DNA from: Paracoccus sp. MC1862
GTDB taxonomy: Bacteria > Pseudomonadota > Alphaproteobacteria > Rhodobacterales > Rhodobacteraceae
Direction: 5' to 3'
Assembly: GCF_016617715.1 (NCBI RefSeq)
Contig: NZ_CP067225.1
Span: 3,230,001 to 3,294,000 of the forward strand
Length of the DNA stretch: 64,000 nucleotides
Below, piece after piece: positions 7,880 through 17,952 of the stretch. The notes beneath the pieces are model-generated. The model was given only the letters and a program-made list of their open reading frames with translations, had not been told where the DNA came from and made no database searches. The translations under genes were made by a program, and so were the position numbers. Position 1 is the first letter of the stretch. Every line of letters starts with the position of its first letter.

Positions 7880-8980
7880 TCAGCGCGGGATCTGCGCGGC
7901 GATTCCTTCCACGAAGAAGTCCATCGACGCCAGTTCCTCGTCCGTGGCCGTCTGCCCTTCGGCCAGCCATGCCGAGCCGTCCTGCTTGTTCAGCGGGCCG
8001 GTGAAGGGGTGGTGGGCACCCGAGCCGATCTGGTCGCGCAGGGCTTCGGCCTCGGCCTTGACCTCGGCGGGGACGGCCTCGGTGATCTCGCCGATCTCGA
8101 CCTCGCCGTCGCCGATCCCCAGCCAGACGCCGTGCGATTGCCAAGTGCCGTCCAGCACCTCGCCCACGCGGCGGATGTAATAGGGGTTCCAGTTGTCGAT
8201 GATCGAACTGACGCGCGGCGTGGGCTTGAAGGCCGCCATGTCGGACGCCTGCCCGAAGCCGATGCCGCCGCGTTCCTGCAGCTTGGCCAGCGGCGCGGTG
8301 GAGTCGGTATGCTGCAGGATCACGTCCACGCCCTCGGCCAGCAGGGCGGATGCGGCGTCGGCCTCTTTCGCGGGGTCGAACCAGGTGTAGGCCCAGACGA
8401 CGCGCAGCTCGACATCCGGGTTGACCTTGCGGGCGTGGATGAAGGTCGAGTTCATCCCCTGGATCACCTCGGGGATCGGGAAGGAGCCGATGTAGCCGAT
8501 CTTATTCGACTTGGTCATGCGGCCCGCGATGGTGCCCAGGACCGCGCGGCCTTCGTAGAAGCGGGCATCATAGGTCGCCACGTTCTCGGCGCGCTTGTAG
8601 CCGGTCGCGTGCTCGAACCTGATGTCGGGGAACTTGGCGGCCACGTTGATGACCGCATCCATGAAGCCGAAGCTGGTGGCGAAGATCAGCTTGCAGCCGG
8701 ACAGGGCAAGCTGGGTCAGGGCGCGTTCGGCGTCGGCGCCCTCGGGGACGCTTTCGATGAAGGTTGTCTCGATCCGGTCGCCGTATTCGGCCTCGATCGC
8801 CTGCCGCCCGAGGTCGTGCTGGTAGGTCCAGCCGCCGTCGCCCACCGGACCGACGTAGATGAAGCCGACCTTCAGTTTTTCGCCTTCGGGGATCGGGGTC
8901 TGTGCCATCGCCGGAAAGCTGGGCAGCATGGCGACCAGCGCCAGTGCGGCGGCCGAGGCCAGAAGGGTTCTGCGGTTCAT
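7880..8980 (-). CDS. BMP-family substrate-binding lipoprotein/periplasmic protein of an ABC importer
   Basis: A 366-residue periplasmic binding protein of the BMP (PnrA/TmpC-like) type, which typically binds purine nucleosides. The N terminus is a signal sequence with a hydrophobic core and an AMAQ cleavage site near residue 27. Family features include KVGFIYVGPVGDGGWTYQHD, the DxGxNE-like aromatic region, GYIGSFPIPEVIQG and a long alternating Rossmann pattern. It is the last gene of a four-gene leftward operon with two permeases and a double ATPase. Substrate is inferred from family only. Confidence 0.92.
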   Translation of the reverse strand: MNRRTLLASAAALALVAMLPSFPAMAQTPIPEGEKLKVGFIYVGPVGDGGWTYQHDLGRQAIEAEYGDRIETTFIESVPEGADAERALTQLALSGCKLIFATSFGFMDAVINVAAKFPDIRFEHATGYKRAENVATYDARFYEGRAVLGTIAGRMTKSNKIGYIGSFPIPEVIQGMNSTFIHARKVNPDVELRVVWAYTWFDPAKEADAASALLAEGVDVILQHTDSTAPLAKLQERGGIGFGQASDMAAFKPTPRVSSIIDNWNPYYIRRVGEVLDGTWQSHGVWLGIGDGEVEIGEITEAVPAEVKAEAEALRDQIGSGAHHPFTGPLNKQDGSAWLAEGQTATDEELASMDFFVEGIAAQIPR

Positions 8981-9005
8981 GTGTCTCTCCTCTGTCGGGT
9001 TCTTG

Positions 9006-9887
9006 TTATCGCAGCGCGTGGAAGGACCGGCCCAGCGAACCGGGCGCGGTGCCGCCGCCGCCTGCGTATTTGTGGCGCGCCGATATGATCACCAGAACGA
9101 TGATCGTGGCAAGGTAGGGGGCCATGCTGAGAAGTTGCACCGGCACCGCCACCCCCGCCGCCTGCAGGCGCAGTTGCAGAACGGTCACGCCGCCGAACAG
9201 CCATGCACCTGCCAAGACGCCCCAGGGGCTCCACCCCGCGAAGACGACGATGGCCAGCGCGATCCAGCCCGCGCCGGCGGTCATGCCTTCGGTCCATTGC
9301 AGAACGGTGGCGATCGAGATGTAAGCCCCGCCGATTCCGGCCATGGCGCCGCCGATGGCGATGGCCGCCATGCGGACACCGCGCACCTTGTAGCCGAGCG
9401 CATGGGCGGCGTCGTGGTTTTCCCCCACACCCCGCAGGATCAGGCCGGGGCGGGTGCGGTTCAGGACCAGCCAGATGACGGGGACGAGGATCAGGCCGAA
9501 CCAGATCACCCAGTTGATGCCGAAGGGGCCTGCGGGCATGGACGGGGCCTTGACCCCTTCATAGGGCTTGCCGAACATCGCCGTCAGGCCCAGCCCGAAC
9601 ATGGTCAGGGCAAGGCCGGTGGCGACCTGATTGGTCAGCAGGTATTGCGTCAGCGCCCCAAAGATCAGCGAGATCGCCGCCCCCGCCAGCGCGCCCGCGA
9701 CGAAGCCCACGGTGGGCGAGCCGGTCGCATGGGCGGCGGCAAAGCCCGCCAGCGCGCCGGTGATCATCATCCCCTCGACGCCGAGGTTCAGCACGCCAGA
9801 TCCTTCGGCAATGGCCTCTCCCAGTGCCGCAAAGAGGATAGGGGTCGCGGCGGAGAGAAGCAGCAGGAAGGTCGTCCATTCGATCAT
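9006..9887 (-). CDS. ABC transporter permease (BMP-type, second subunit)
   Basis: A 293-residue membrane protein of the BPD_transp_2 family with about eight to ten hydrophobic helices. EAIAEGSGVLNLGVEGMMITGAL near the N terminus and ALGYKVRGVRMAAIAIGG in the middle are hallmark permease motifs of nucleoside/ribose importers. The ATG at 9887 overlaps the stop of the upstream permease (ATGA), indicating translational coupling. It reads on toward the binding-protein gene after a 25-base gap. Confidence 0.93.
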   Translation of the reverse strand: MIEWTTFLLLLSAATPILFAALGEAIAEGSGVLNLGVEGMMITGALAGFAAAHATGSPTVGFVAGALAGAAISLIFGALTQYLLTNQVATGLALTMFGLGLTAMFGKPYEGVKAPSMPAGPFGINWVIWFGLILVPVIWLVLNRTRPGLILRGVGENHDAAHALGYKVRGVRMAAIAIGGAMAGIGGAYISIATVLQWTEGMTAGAGWIALAIVVFAGWSPWGVLAGAWLFGGVTVLQLRLQAAGVAVPVQLLSMAPYLATIIVLVIISARHKYAGGGGTAPGSLGRSFHALR

Positions 9888-10960
9888 CGCTTGGTCCCCC
9901 AGCGCAGGCGGTATCGGGTCAGCGTGTCGAAGGCCAACAGGAAGAACAGCAGCATCCCCTGGAACACCTGCACCGTCGCGACGGGCAGGGACAGCATAAG
10001 CTGCGCCAGTTCCCCGCCGATATAGGTCAGCGCCAGCAGCAGCCCCGCGAGCAGGATTCCCAGCGGATGCAGGCGGCCCAGAAAGGCCACGATGATCGCC
10101 GTGAAGCCGTAGCCCGAGCCGAAGCTGTCGGTGATCTGCCCACCCGGCCCCGCGGCCTCGAACAGCCCGGCCATGCCCGCGAGCGCGCCGGAAAGGCCGA
10201 GGCAGAAGGCCACCAATGCCTCGGGCCTGACGCCCGCGAAGCGCGCGGCGCGGGGGGCAAGGCCCGCCACGCGGATGCGGAAGCCGCGGATATGGCGGCT
10301 CATCAGGAACCACGTCGCCACGACCGCCACCACCGCCGCGAACACCCCCCAGTGGATGCCGGTCCCCGCGATCAGTTCCGGGTTCGAGGCGGCGGGATAT
10401 TGCTGCAGGTTGCGCGAGCCGGGCATCCCGAAGCCCTCGGGGTTCCGCATCGGGCCGAAGGCCATCCACGCCGCGACCCGCTGCGCCACATAGACCAGCA
10501 TCAGCGAGACAAGGATTTCCGAGGCGCCTGTCCAGTTCCGCAGGGTGGCCGGGATCATCCCCCAGGCCCAGCCCCCGGCCGCGCCCGCCAGCACCATTGC
10601 GGGGAAGATCCAGAAGCCCTCGGCGGGATAGGCGGCCAGCGCCACGGCCGCGCCGCAGATGCCGCCGATGATGTATTGCCCCTCGGCCCCGATGTTCCAG
10701 ATGCCCGCCCGGAAGCCGATGGCGAGACCCGAGGCGATCAGGATCAGCGGCCCGGCCTTGACCAGCAGTTGCGGGCGCGAATAGCCCGAGGCCGGCCCGA
10801 ACAGCGGGTCCCAGAAGATGGTGCGGATCGCGGCCACGGGATCGAAGCCCATCAGTGCGAACAGCGCGCCGCCCGCGATCATCGTGGCGACCACCGCCAA
10901 GACGGGCGAGGCGATGCCCAGCCACCAGGGGGCGCTGGGACGAGGCTCAAGCCGCAACAT
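9884..10960 (-). CDS. ABC transporter permease (BMP-type, first subunit)
   Basis: A 358-residue permease partner of the previous gene, with an extra N-terminal cytoplasmic stretch and about nine or ten helices. AIGFRAGIWNIGAEGQYIIGG and GASEILVSLMLVYVA are the family's conserved loop sequences. FRIRVAGLAPRAARFAGV is the cytoplasmic coupling-helix region that meets the ATPase. It overlaps the upstream ATPase gene by 14 bases and the downstream permease by 4. Confidence 0.93.
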   Translation of the reverse strand: MLRLEPRPSAPWWLGIASPVLAVVATMIAGGALFALMGFDPVAAIRTIFWDPLFGPASGYSRPQLLVKAGPLILIASGLAIGFRAGIWNIGAEGQYIIGGICGAAVALAAYPAEGFWIFPAMVLAGAAGGWAWGMIPATLRNWTGASEILVSLMLVYVAQRVAAWMAFGPMRNPEGFGMPGSRNLQQYPAASNPELIAGTGIHWGVFAAVVAVVATWFLMSRHIRGFRIRVAGLAPRAARFAGVRPEALVAFCLGLSGALAGMAGLFEAAGPGGQITDSFGSGYGFTAIIVAFLGRLHPLGILLAGLLLALTYIGGELAQLMLSLPVATVQVFQGMLLFFLLAFDTLTRYRLRWGTKR

Positions 10961-12470
10961 GGGCGACCTCCATCCCGTGGGCGCCGCCCAGCATCAGGCC
11001 GACCTGCTCCAGGGTCAGCCCCTCGGTCGGGACCGGCGGCGACAGCACGCCGTTGTTCAGCGCGGCGAAGCGGTCGGAGAGTTCCAGCAGCTCGTCGAGG
11101 TCCTGGCTGATGACGATGACCGCAGCACCCCGGCCGGCGAGGTCCAGCAGCGCCTGCCGGATCGCCGTGGCCGCGCCCGCATCGACGCCCCAGGTCGGCT
11201 GGTTCACGACCAGCGCGCGGGGCTCCTGCAGGATTTCCCGGCCGATCACGAATTTCTGCAGGTTGCCGCCCGACAGCGCCCCTGCCGCCGTCCCCGGACC
11301 GGGGGTGCGGACATCGAAGGCCGCGATGATCCTTTCGGCAAAGCTGCGGGCGGCGCGGTGGTCGATGACGCCGTTCTTCTCCAGCCTCTGCCTTGTCGCG
11401 CCGGTCAGGATGGCGTTCTCGGTCAGGCTCATCTCGGGGACGGCGGCATGGCCCAGCCGGTCCTCGGGCGCGGCGAGCAGGCCCGCCCGCCTGCGCGCCT
11501 CGGGGCCTTGCGCTGAAAGGTCGCGGCCGTCCATCACCACGGTGCCGGGCTTGCCAGTGGTTTCGCCGGACAACGCGGCGATCAGTTCCTCCTGCCCGTT
11601 GCCGGCGACGCCGCCGATCCCGAGGATCTCGCCCGCGCGGACCTGGAAGCCCACGTCCTTCAGTTCCGTCCCCTCCAGCCCCGCAGCCGAGGTCAGCCCG
11701 GCGACCGTCAGCACGACCTCGCCCGCCTGCCGGCCGGAACGGTCCACGAGACGCATCTCGGCCCCGACCATCATCGCGGCGAGTTCGCGGGCGGAATGGT
11801 CGCGCGGGTTCACGGTGCCCACCACCCGCCCTTGCCGCAGGATCGTGGCGCGGTCGCAATGGGTGCGGATCTCGTCCAGCTTGTGGCTGATATACAGGAT
11901 CGCGGTGCCCTGCGCGGCCAGCTGGCGCAGGGTGGCGAAGAGGATTTCCGCCTCCTGCGGGGTCAGGACGCTGGTGGGCTCGTCCATGATGAGAAGGCGC
12001 GGATTGCCCAGAAGGCAGCGCACGATCTCGACCCGCTGGCGCTCGCCCGCTGAAAGGGAGGCAATACGGCGGGCGGGGTTCAGCGGCAGGCCATAGGCGC
12101 TGCTCACCTCGGTGATGCGGCGCGACAGGTCCGCGCGGGGCGGGGGCGCGTCCATCCCCAGCGCAATGTTTTCCGCCACCGTCAGCGCGTCGAACAGGCT
12201 GAAATGCTGGAACACCATGCCCACGCCCGCCGCCCGCGCGGCCCGAGGGTCCGCCGGCGCATGGGGCTGGCCGCCCAAGGCCATCCGCCCTTGATCGGGG
12301 CGCACCAGCCCGTAGATCATCTTGACCAGTGTGGACTTGCCCGCGCCGTTTTCCCCCAGCAGCGCGTGGATTTCCCCCGGTGCGACGGAGAAGGACACAT
12401 CGTCATTGGCGCGCACGCCCGGATAGGATTTCGACAGGCCATCGGCCCGGAACAATTCGGCTTGCGTCAC
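10947..12470 (-). CDS. Sugar/nucleoside-type ABC transporter ATPase with two nucleotide-binding domains
   Basis: About 507 residues holding two ABC domains, as in RbsA/NupA-type importers. The first domain has Walker A LLGENGAGKSTL, signature LSAGERQRVEI and Walker B LLIMDEPTSVL. The second has a degenerate Walker A region (GIGGVAGNGQEEL), signature LSGGNLQKFVIGREI and a Walker B-like ALVVNQPTWGVD. A degenerate second site is normal in this subfamily. The start is placed at a GTG at 12470, where family similarity begins; 17 further codons are open upstream and no strong Shine-Dalgarno decides. First gene of the operon. Confidence 0.92.
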   Translation of the reverse strand: MTQAELFRADGLSKSYPGVRANDDVSFSVAPGEIHALLGENGAGKSTLVKMIYGLVRPDQGRMALGGQPHAPADPRAARAAGVGMVFQHFSLFDALTVAENIALGMDAPPPRADLSRRITEVSSAYGLPLNPARRIASLSAGERQRVEIVRCLLGNPRLLIMDEPTSVLTPQEAEILFATLRQLAAQGTAILYISHKLDEIRTHCDRATILRQGRVVGTVNPRDHSARELAAMMVGAEMRLVDRSGRQAGEVVLTVAGLTSAAGLEGTELKDVGFQVRAGEILGIGGVAGNGQEELIAALSGETTGKPGTVVMDGRDLSAQGPEARRRAGLLAAPEDRLGHAAVPEMSLTENAILTGATRQRLEKNGVIDHRAARSFAERIIAAFDVRTPGPGTAAGALSGGNLQKFVIGREILQEPRALVVNQPTWGVDAGAATAIRQALLDLAGRGAAVIVISQDLDELLELSDRFAALNNGVLSPPVPTEGLTLEQVGLMLGGAHGMEVAHVAA

Positions 12471-12813
12471 GCCATCCCCGTTGTCTTTTTCGCACGTTAG
12501 CCGGTTTCGGCGCTCACACAATCATCCTTCCGGTCGCGGATTATAGCGGCCCGGCTTGAGACTGTCTTCGCGAACCCGACGGCAATCTCTGTGCGGGAGT
12601 ACTGCACAAGGTGTCTAGTCACCAACGCACACTTAGGATATCAGTAGTTAACAACCGACCCGCAGGATGCGGCTCAAACTTCAGCTTCTGAGGCGAGCCA
12701 TGATCCGCGATATGCTTACTGAAATCTTCAAGACTATCGTTGTCGAGATTGTAGTTGAGGCTATAAAGTTCTTGGGCCTTTCGGCGTGGCGCCGACTTCG
12801 TTAGTTCGTCGGC
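12471..12813. other. Intergenic stretch with a low-G+C patch (about 12600-12804)
   Basis: Between the transporter ATPase and dnaE. Bases about 12600 to 12780 are visibly richer in A and T than either neighbour. A small hairpin, TCGGCG-TGG-CGCCGA, is at 12781-12795. On the minus strand about 57 codons ending at a stop at 12619 have a protein-like make-up (KAQELYSLNYNLDNDSLEDF and onward) but no start, so they may be the tail of a lost gene. On the plus strand a 34-codon frame at 12700-12804 is possible. No promoter for dnaE could be fixed. Confidence 0.5.
12700..12804 (+). CDS. Possible 34-residue small hydrophobic protein
   Basis: ATG at 12700 with GAGGCG seven to twelve bases upstream, ending in TAG at 12802. 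The translation starts MIRDMLTEIFKTIVVEIVVE and ends with a short aromatic/basic tail (SAWRRLR), giving a mostly hydrophobic helix with basic end, as seen in small membrane peptides. Codon use is AT-rich relative to the chromosome. It lies on the strand opposite a protein-like minus-strand fragment, so only one of the two can be the original coding strand. Offered as a candidate, not an established gene. Confidence 0.2.
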   Translation: MIRDMLTEIFKTIVVEIVVEAIKFLGLSAWRRLR

Positions 12814-15800
12814 ATGCCCCAAGACCAGCCCCGATTCATCCACCTGCGCTGCCATTCGGAACACTCGCTTCTGGAAGGCGCGATCCCCGTCAAGAAGCTG
12901 CCGGGCCTTGCGGCCAAGCAGGGGATGCCCGCCGTCGCGCTGACCGACACCAACGCGCTGTTCGCGGCGCTGGAGTTTTCCGTGCGCGCCATGGACGAGG
13001 GCGTGCAGCCTATCGTCGGCTGCCAGATGACGCTGGACGCAGGCCCGATGTGCGGCCCCGTGGTGCTGCTGGTGCAGAACAGCCAAGGCTGGATGAACCT
13101 GATGGCGCTCTCCACCTGCCTTTACGTGACGCCGCCGCGCGAGTTTCCTCATGTGACGATGGCGGAACTCGGCAAGCACGCCGACGGGCTGATCTGCCTG
13201 ACCGGCGGTGCCTGCGGGCCTCTGGGGCTGATGCTGGCGGCGGGCAAGATGGCGGATGCCGAATCGCACCTGCGCGACTTGGCGGGGATCTTCGGCGACC
13301 GGCTGTATGTGGAACTGCAGCGCCATATGCAGGACAATGGCCAGTTGATGCCCGCCGAGATCGCCAGCGAGGGCGGGATGATCGACCTCGCCTATGCGCT
13401 GAACCTGCCGCTGGTGGCGACGAACGACGTCTATTTCCCGAAACCCGAAATGTTCGGCGCCCATGACGCGCTGATCTGCATCCGCGAGCGCGCGATGGTG
13501 GACCAGTCCACGCCGCGCCGCCGCCTGACGGCGAACCACGACTTCAAGTCGGCGAAGGACATGCTGGTCCTCTTCGCCGACCTGCCGGAAGCCACCGCCA
13601 ACACGGTCGAGATCGCCCAGCGCTGCGCCTTTGCCGTCAGCAAGCACAAGCCGATCCTGCCCCGCTTCGCCGATGACGAGGTCGAGGAACTGCGTCGCCA
13701 GGCCCGCGAGGGGCTTGCCGCGCGCCTCGCCGTCATCCCCCATGCGGTCAGCGTCGAGGACTACAATGCCCGGCTCGACTTCGAGTTGGGGATCATCGAG
13801 CAGATGGGTTTTCCCGGCTACTTCCTGATCGTGGCCGACTTCATCAAATGGGCCAAGCAGAACGGCATCCCGGTAGGGCCGGGCCGGGGCTCGGGTGCTG
13901 GCAGCCTCGTGGCCTATGCGCTGACGATCACCGACCTCGACCCGCTGCGCTATTCGCTGCTGTTCGAGCGATTCCTGAACCCGGAACGCGTCTCGATGCC
14001 CGACTTCGACATCGACTTCTGCATGGACCGGCGCGAGGAGGTCATCGACTACGTCTGCCAGAAATACGGGCGCGAGAAGGTGGGCCAGATCATCACCTTC
14101 GGCGCGCTGCTGTCCAAGGCCGCCGTCCATGACGTGGGCCGGGTGCTGGGCATGGGCTTCCCGCAGCGCGACCGGTTGTCGAAGATGATCCCGGTCGAAG
14201 GCGTGAAGCCCGTCTCGATTACCAAGGCACTGGCCGACGAACCCCGCCTGCGCGAAGCCCGCGACGCCGAGGAAAACGTGGCCCGGATGCTCGATTATGC
14301 GGCTCAGGTCGAGGGGCTTTACCGCAACGCATCCACCCACGCGGCGGGCGTGGTGATCGGGGATCGGCCGCTGGACCAACTGGTGCCGCTTTACCGCGAC
14401 CCGGCCTCGGACATGCCGGCCACGCAATACAACATGAAATGGGTGGAACAGGCCGGGCTGGTGAAGTTCGACTTCCTCGGCCTCAAGACCCTGACGGTGA
14501 TCCAGAACGCCGTGGACCTGATCCGCGCGGGCGGGCGACACCTGCATATCGCCGCCGACGGCCGCCAGCTTTACGACCCGCCTGCAGGGGCAGTGGACGA
14601 GATAAACCTGATCCCGTTGGACGACGAGGCAACCTATCGCCTGTTCGCCAGTGCCCGCACGGTCGCGGTGTTCCAGGTCGAAAGCTCGGGGATGATGGAC
14701 GCGCTGCGGCGGATGCGTCCGACCTGCATCGAGGACATCGTGGCGCTGGTCGCGCTGTATCGTCCGGGGCCGATGGAGAACATCCCGGTCTATTGCGACG
14801 TGAAGAACAAGGTCCGGCCGCTGGAATCCATCCACCCGACCATCGACCATATCCTTGCCGAAACGCAGGGCATCATCGTCTACCAGGAACAGGTGATGGA
14901 GATCGCGCAGGTCATGGCGGGCTATTCGCTGGGCGGCGCCGACCTGCTGCGCCGGGCGATGGGCAAGAAGATCGCCGAGGAAATGGCGAAGGAACGCCCC
15001 AAGTTCGTCGAGGGCTGCAAGGCCAATGGCGTGGACGACAAGAAGGCAGGCGAGGTCTTCGACCTGCTGGAAAAATTCGCCAACTACGGCTTCAACAAGT
15101 CCCACGCGGCGGCCTATGCGGTGGTCAGCTACCAGACGGCATGGCTGAAGGCGAATCACCCGGTCGAATTCATGGCCGCGGTGATGAACTGCGACATCCA
15201 CCTGACCGACAAGCTGGCGATCTACCGGCGCGAGGTGGACCGCATGGGGATCGAGGTGATCCCGCCTTGCGTCAACCGCAGCCAGCCCCGCTTCAGCGTG
15301 GACAATGGCCGCATTTCCTATGCGCTGGGCGCGCTGAAGAACGTGGGCGTCGAGGCGATGAGGACGCTGGTGGCCGCGCGTGGCGACCAGCCTTTCCGCG
15401 ACCTCACCGACTTCGCCCGCCGGGTGCCCATGCGCCAGATCGGCAAGCGGGCCTTGGAGATGCTGGCACGGGCAGGGGCCTTTGATGAACTCGACCCGAA
15501 CCGCGCGCGGGTGCTGAAATCGCTCGACGCGCTGGTGGCATGGTCCACCGCCGTGCAGGAGGCCGCGCAGTCCAGTCAGTCCTCGCTGTTCGGGGGCGGC
15601 GAGGACCTGCCGCCGCCGCGTCCCGCCCTCGCATCCGTCTGGATGCCCGCCGAGAAGCTGGCCGAGGAGCGCGTAGCCATCGGCTTCTACCTCTCGGGCC
15701 ATCCGCTGGACGACTATGTGCCCGCGCTGAAGCGCAAGGGCGCGATGACGCTGGCCGAGGTGCAGGCTGCCTGCGCAGACGGGCCCATGGTCGCGCAGAT

Positions 15801-16290
15801 CGCGGGCACGGTCGCGGCGCGGGCGGAAAAGAAATCGGCCAAGGGCACGCGCTATGCCTTTGTTACCCTGTCCGACCCCACCGGGCTTTACGAGGCCACG
15901 GTGTTTTCCGACGTGCTGGACGCCCACCGTCCGCTTCTGGAACCCGGCATGAACGTCCTGCTGACGGTCAACGCGGAACCCTCGGGCGATCAGGTCAAGA
16001 TGCTCGCGCGTTCCGTCGAGGCGCTGGAAAACGCCGTGGCCGACGCAGGCTCGGGCCTGCTGGCGGTCGAGGTCGCGGATGCGCGCACGGCCGTTGCGGT
16101 GCTGGACCGGCTGCGGACGGTTTCGGCTGAGATCGCGGTCTCGGCCAAGGGCCGCGGTCCCCTGCTGATGCGGGTGCGCGAGGGCAACACCGTCTATGAC
16201 GTCGAGGTTGCGCCGGATGTTCCCGTGACGCCGAAGATGCGGCAGGCCCTGCGGGCGGTCGAGGGCGTGATCGACGTGACCGAGGAATAG
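12814..16290 (+). CDS. dnaE: DNA polymerase III alpha subunit
   Basis: The replicative polymerase, 1158 residues, which is standard for the DnaE1 type. The N-terminal PHP domain starts FIHLRCHSEHSLLEGA. The polymerase active site includes GPGRGSGAGSLVAYAL and PDFDIDFCMDRREEV with its catalytic Asp residues near 400. The fingers region has NFGFNKSHAAAYA-type motif (FANYGFNKSHAAAYAVVSYQ). A helix-hairpin-helix region and an OB-fold (GTVAARAEKKSAKGTRYAFV) follow near residues 990-1050. It lacks features of the error-prone DnaE2 group, whose imuA/imuB partners are also absent here. Confidence 0.97.
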   Translation: MPQDQPRFIHLRCHSEHSLLEGAIPVKKLPGLAAKQGMPAVALTDTNALFAALEFSVRAMDEGVQPIVGCQMTLDAGPMCGPVVLLVQNSQGWMNLMALSTCLYVTPPREFPHVTMAELGKHADGLICLTGGACGPLGLMLAAGKMADAESHLRDLAGIFGDRLYVELQRHMQDNGQLMPAEIASEGGMIDLAYALNLPLVATNDVYFPKPEMFGAHDALICIRERAMVDQSTPRRRLTANHDFKSAKDMLVLFADLPEATANTVEIAQRCAFAVSKHKPILPRFADDEVEELRRQAREGLAARLAVIPHAVSVEDYNARLDFELGIIEQMGFPGYFLIVADFIKWAKQNGIPVGPGRGSGAGSLVAYALTITDLDPLRYSLLFERFLNPERVSMPDFDIDFCMDRREEVIDYVCQKYGREKVGQIITFGALLSKAAVHDVGRVLGMGFPQRDRLSKMIPVEGVKPVSITKALADEPRLREARDAEENVARMLDYAAQVEGLYRNASTHAAGVVIGDRPLDQLVPLYRDPASDMPATQYNMKWVEQAGLVKFDFLGLKTLTVIQNAVDLIRAGGRHLHIAADGRQLYDPPAGAVDEINLIPLDDEATYRLFASARTVAVFQVESSGMMDALRRMRPTCIEDIVALVALYRPGPMENIPVYCDVKNKVRPLESIHPTIDHILAETQGIIVYQEQVMEIAQVMAGYSLGGADLLRRAMGKKIAEEMAKERPKFVEGCKANGVDDKKAGEVFDLLEKFANYGFNKSHAAAYAVVSYQTAWLKANHPVEFMAAVMNCDIHLTDKLAIYRREVDRMGIEVIPPCVNRSQPRFSVDNGRISYALGALKNVGVEAMRTLVAARGDQPFRDLTDFARRVPMRQIGKRALEMLARAGAFDELDPNRARVLKSLDALVAWSTAVQEAAQSSQSSLFGGGEDLPPPRPALASVWMPAEKLAEERVAIGFYLSGHPLDDYVPALKRKGAMTLAEVQAACADGPMVAQIAGTVAARAEKKSAKGTRYAFVTLSDPTGLYEATVFSDVLDAHRPLLEPGMNVLLTVNAEPSGDQVKMLARSVEALENAVADAGSGLLAVEVADARTAVAVLDRLRTVSAEIAVSAKGRGPLLMRVREGNTVYDVEVAPDVPVTPKMRQALRAVEGVIDVTEE

Positions 16291-16368
16291 CGCTGCATGG
16301 TTGCCCCGGCGACGCGCGCTTGGCAGGGTAGGCGGAACCTTGCCCATTCCGCAACAGGAGCGCCGCGC

Positions 16369-16638
16369 ATGATCCGATGCCTGTCCCCCGCTTTGGCCAT
16401 TGCCCTGCCGACGAGCCTTCTGCTGCTGGCCGCCTGCGGCAGCCCTCCGCCCGCTCGGCAGGCAGGTGGTGGGCAGCCCGCCGCGACGCTGGTGGACCCG
16501 GCGGCGCTTTATTGCGCGGGCACCGGAGGAACGGTCATCCCCGCGACCGCAGGCGGGCGGCGCGCCGATCTGTGCCGGATGCCGGACGGCCGCACCGTCC
16601 GCGCCGCCGATCTGCTGAACAGCCACAACGACCTGTAA
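16369..16638 (+). CDS. DUF333-type lipoprotein
   Basis: An 89-residue small lipoprotein. The N-terminal signal ends in a lipobox (LLLLAAC), with Cys about 24, so the mature protein should be lipidated and membrane-anchored. The mature part has the DUF333 pattern: DPAALYCAGTGGTVIP, then a GG...ADLCRMPDGR stretch and a final NSHN. This domain is often annotated as a hemolysin-like protein, without experimental basis known to me. AGGAG precedes the ATG at 16369. Followed by a hairpin terminator at 16645-16669. Confidence 0.75.
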   Translation: MIRCLSPALAIALPTSLLLLAACGSPPPARQAGGGQPAATLVDPAALYCAGTGGTVIPATAGGRRADLCRMPDGRTVRAADLLNSHNDL

Positions 16639-16644
16639 CGGGAA

Positions 16645-16669
16645 AGGGGCGCTGCAGCAGGGCGCCCCT
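16645..16669 (+). terminator. Terminator hairpin after the DUF333 gene
   Basis: AGGGGCGC (16645-16652) pairs perfectly with GCGCCCCT (16662-16669), followed by CGTTCTTCTT. It begins six bases after the stop and merges into the composite repeat. Confidence 0.6.
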
Positions 16670-16670
16670 C

Positions 16671-16781
16671 GTTCTTCTTCGTCGAAATATCCCGCGGGCT
16701 TCCGAGCGCCCGGAAAACAGTCCGGGGGACTGTTTTCAGCGAGGAAGGCCACGGCAGTGGCCGGGGGCGCGAAGCCCCCGG
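16671..16781 (-). repeat. Composite intergenic repeat, copy 2 (between the DUF333 gene and ilvC)
   Basis: Read on the minus strand it has CCGGGGGC-GCGAA-GCCCCCGG, then GGCCAC-GGCA-GTGGCC-type hairpins, then GAAAACAGTCC and GGACTGTTTTC (16713-16737, perfect 11-bp stem, 3-base loop), then CCGGGCGCT, then GCGGGATATTTCGACGAAGA. The order matches copy 1. It lies between the convergent DUF333 and ilvC genes. Confidence 0.75.
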
Positions 16782-16803
16782 CGCAACCGCGCCGCAAGCG
16801 CGA

Positions 16804-17952
<1,149 letters not shown>

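Noticed and set aside
12619..16797. 1392-codon frame on the minus strand across dnaE
   Set aside because: Antisense shadow of dnaE with Gln/His/Arg/Gly bias; only the last about 57 codons look protein-like and were listed separately.
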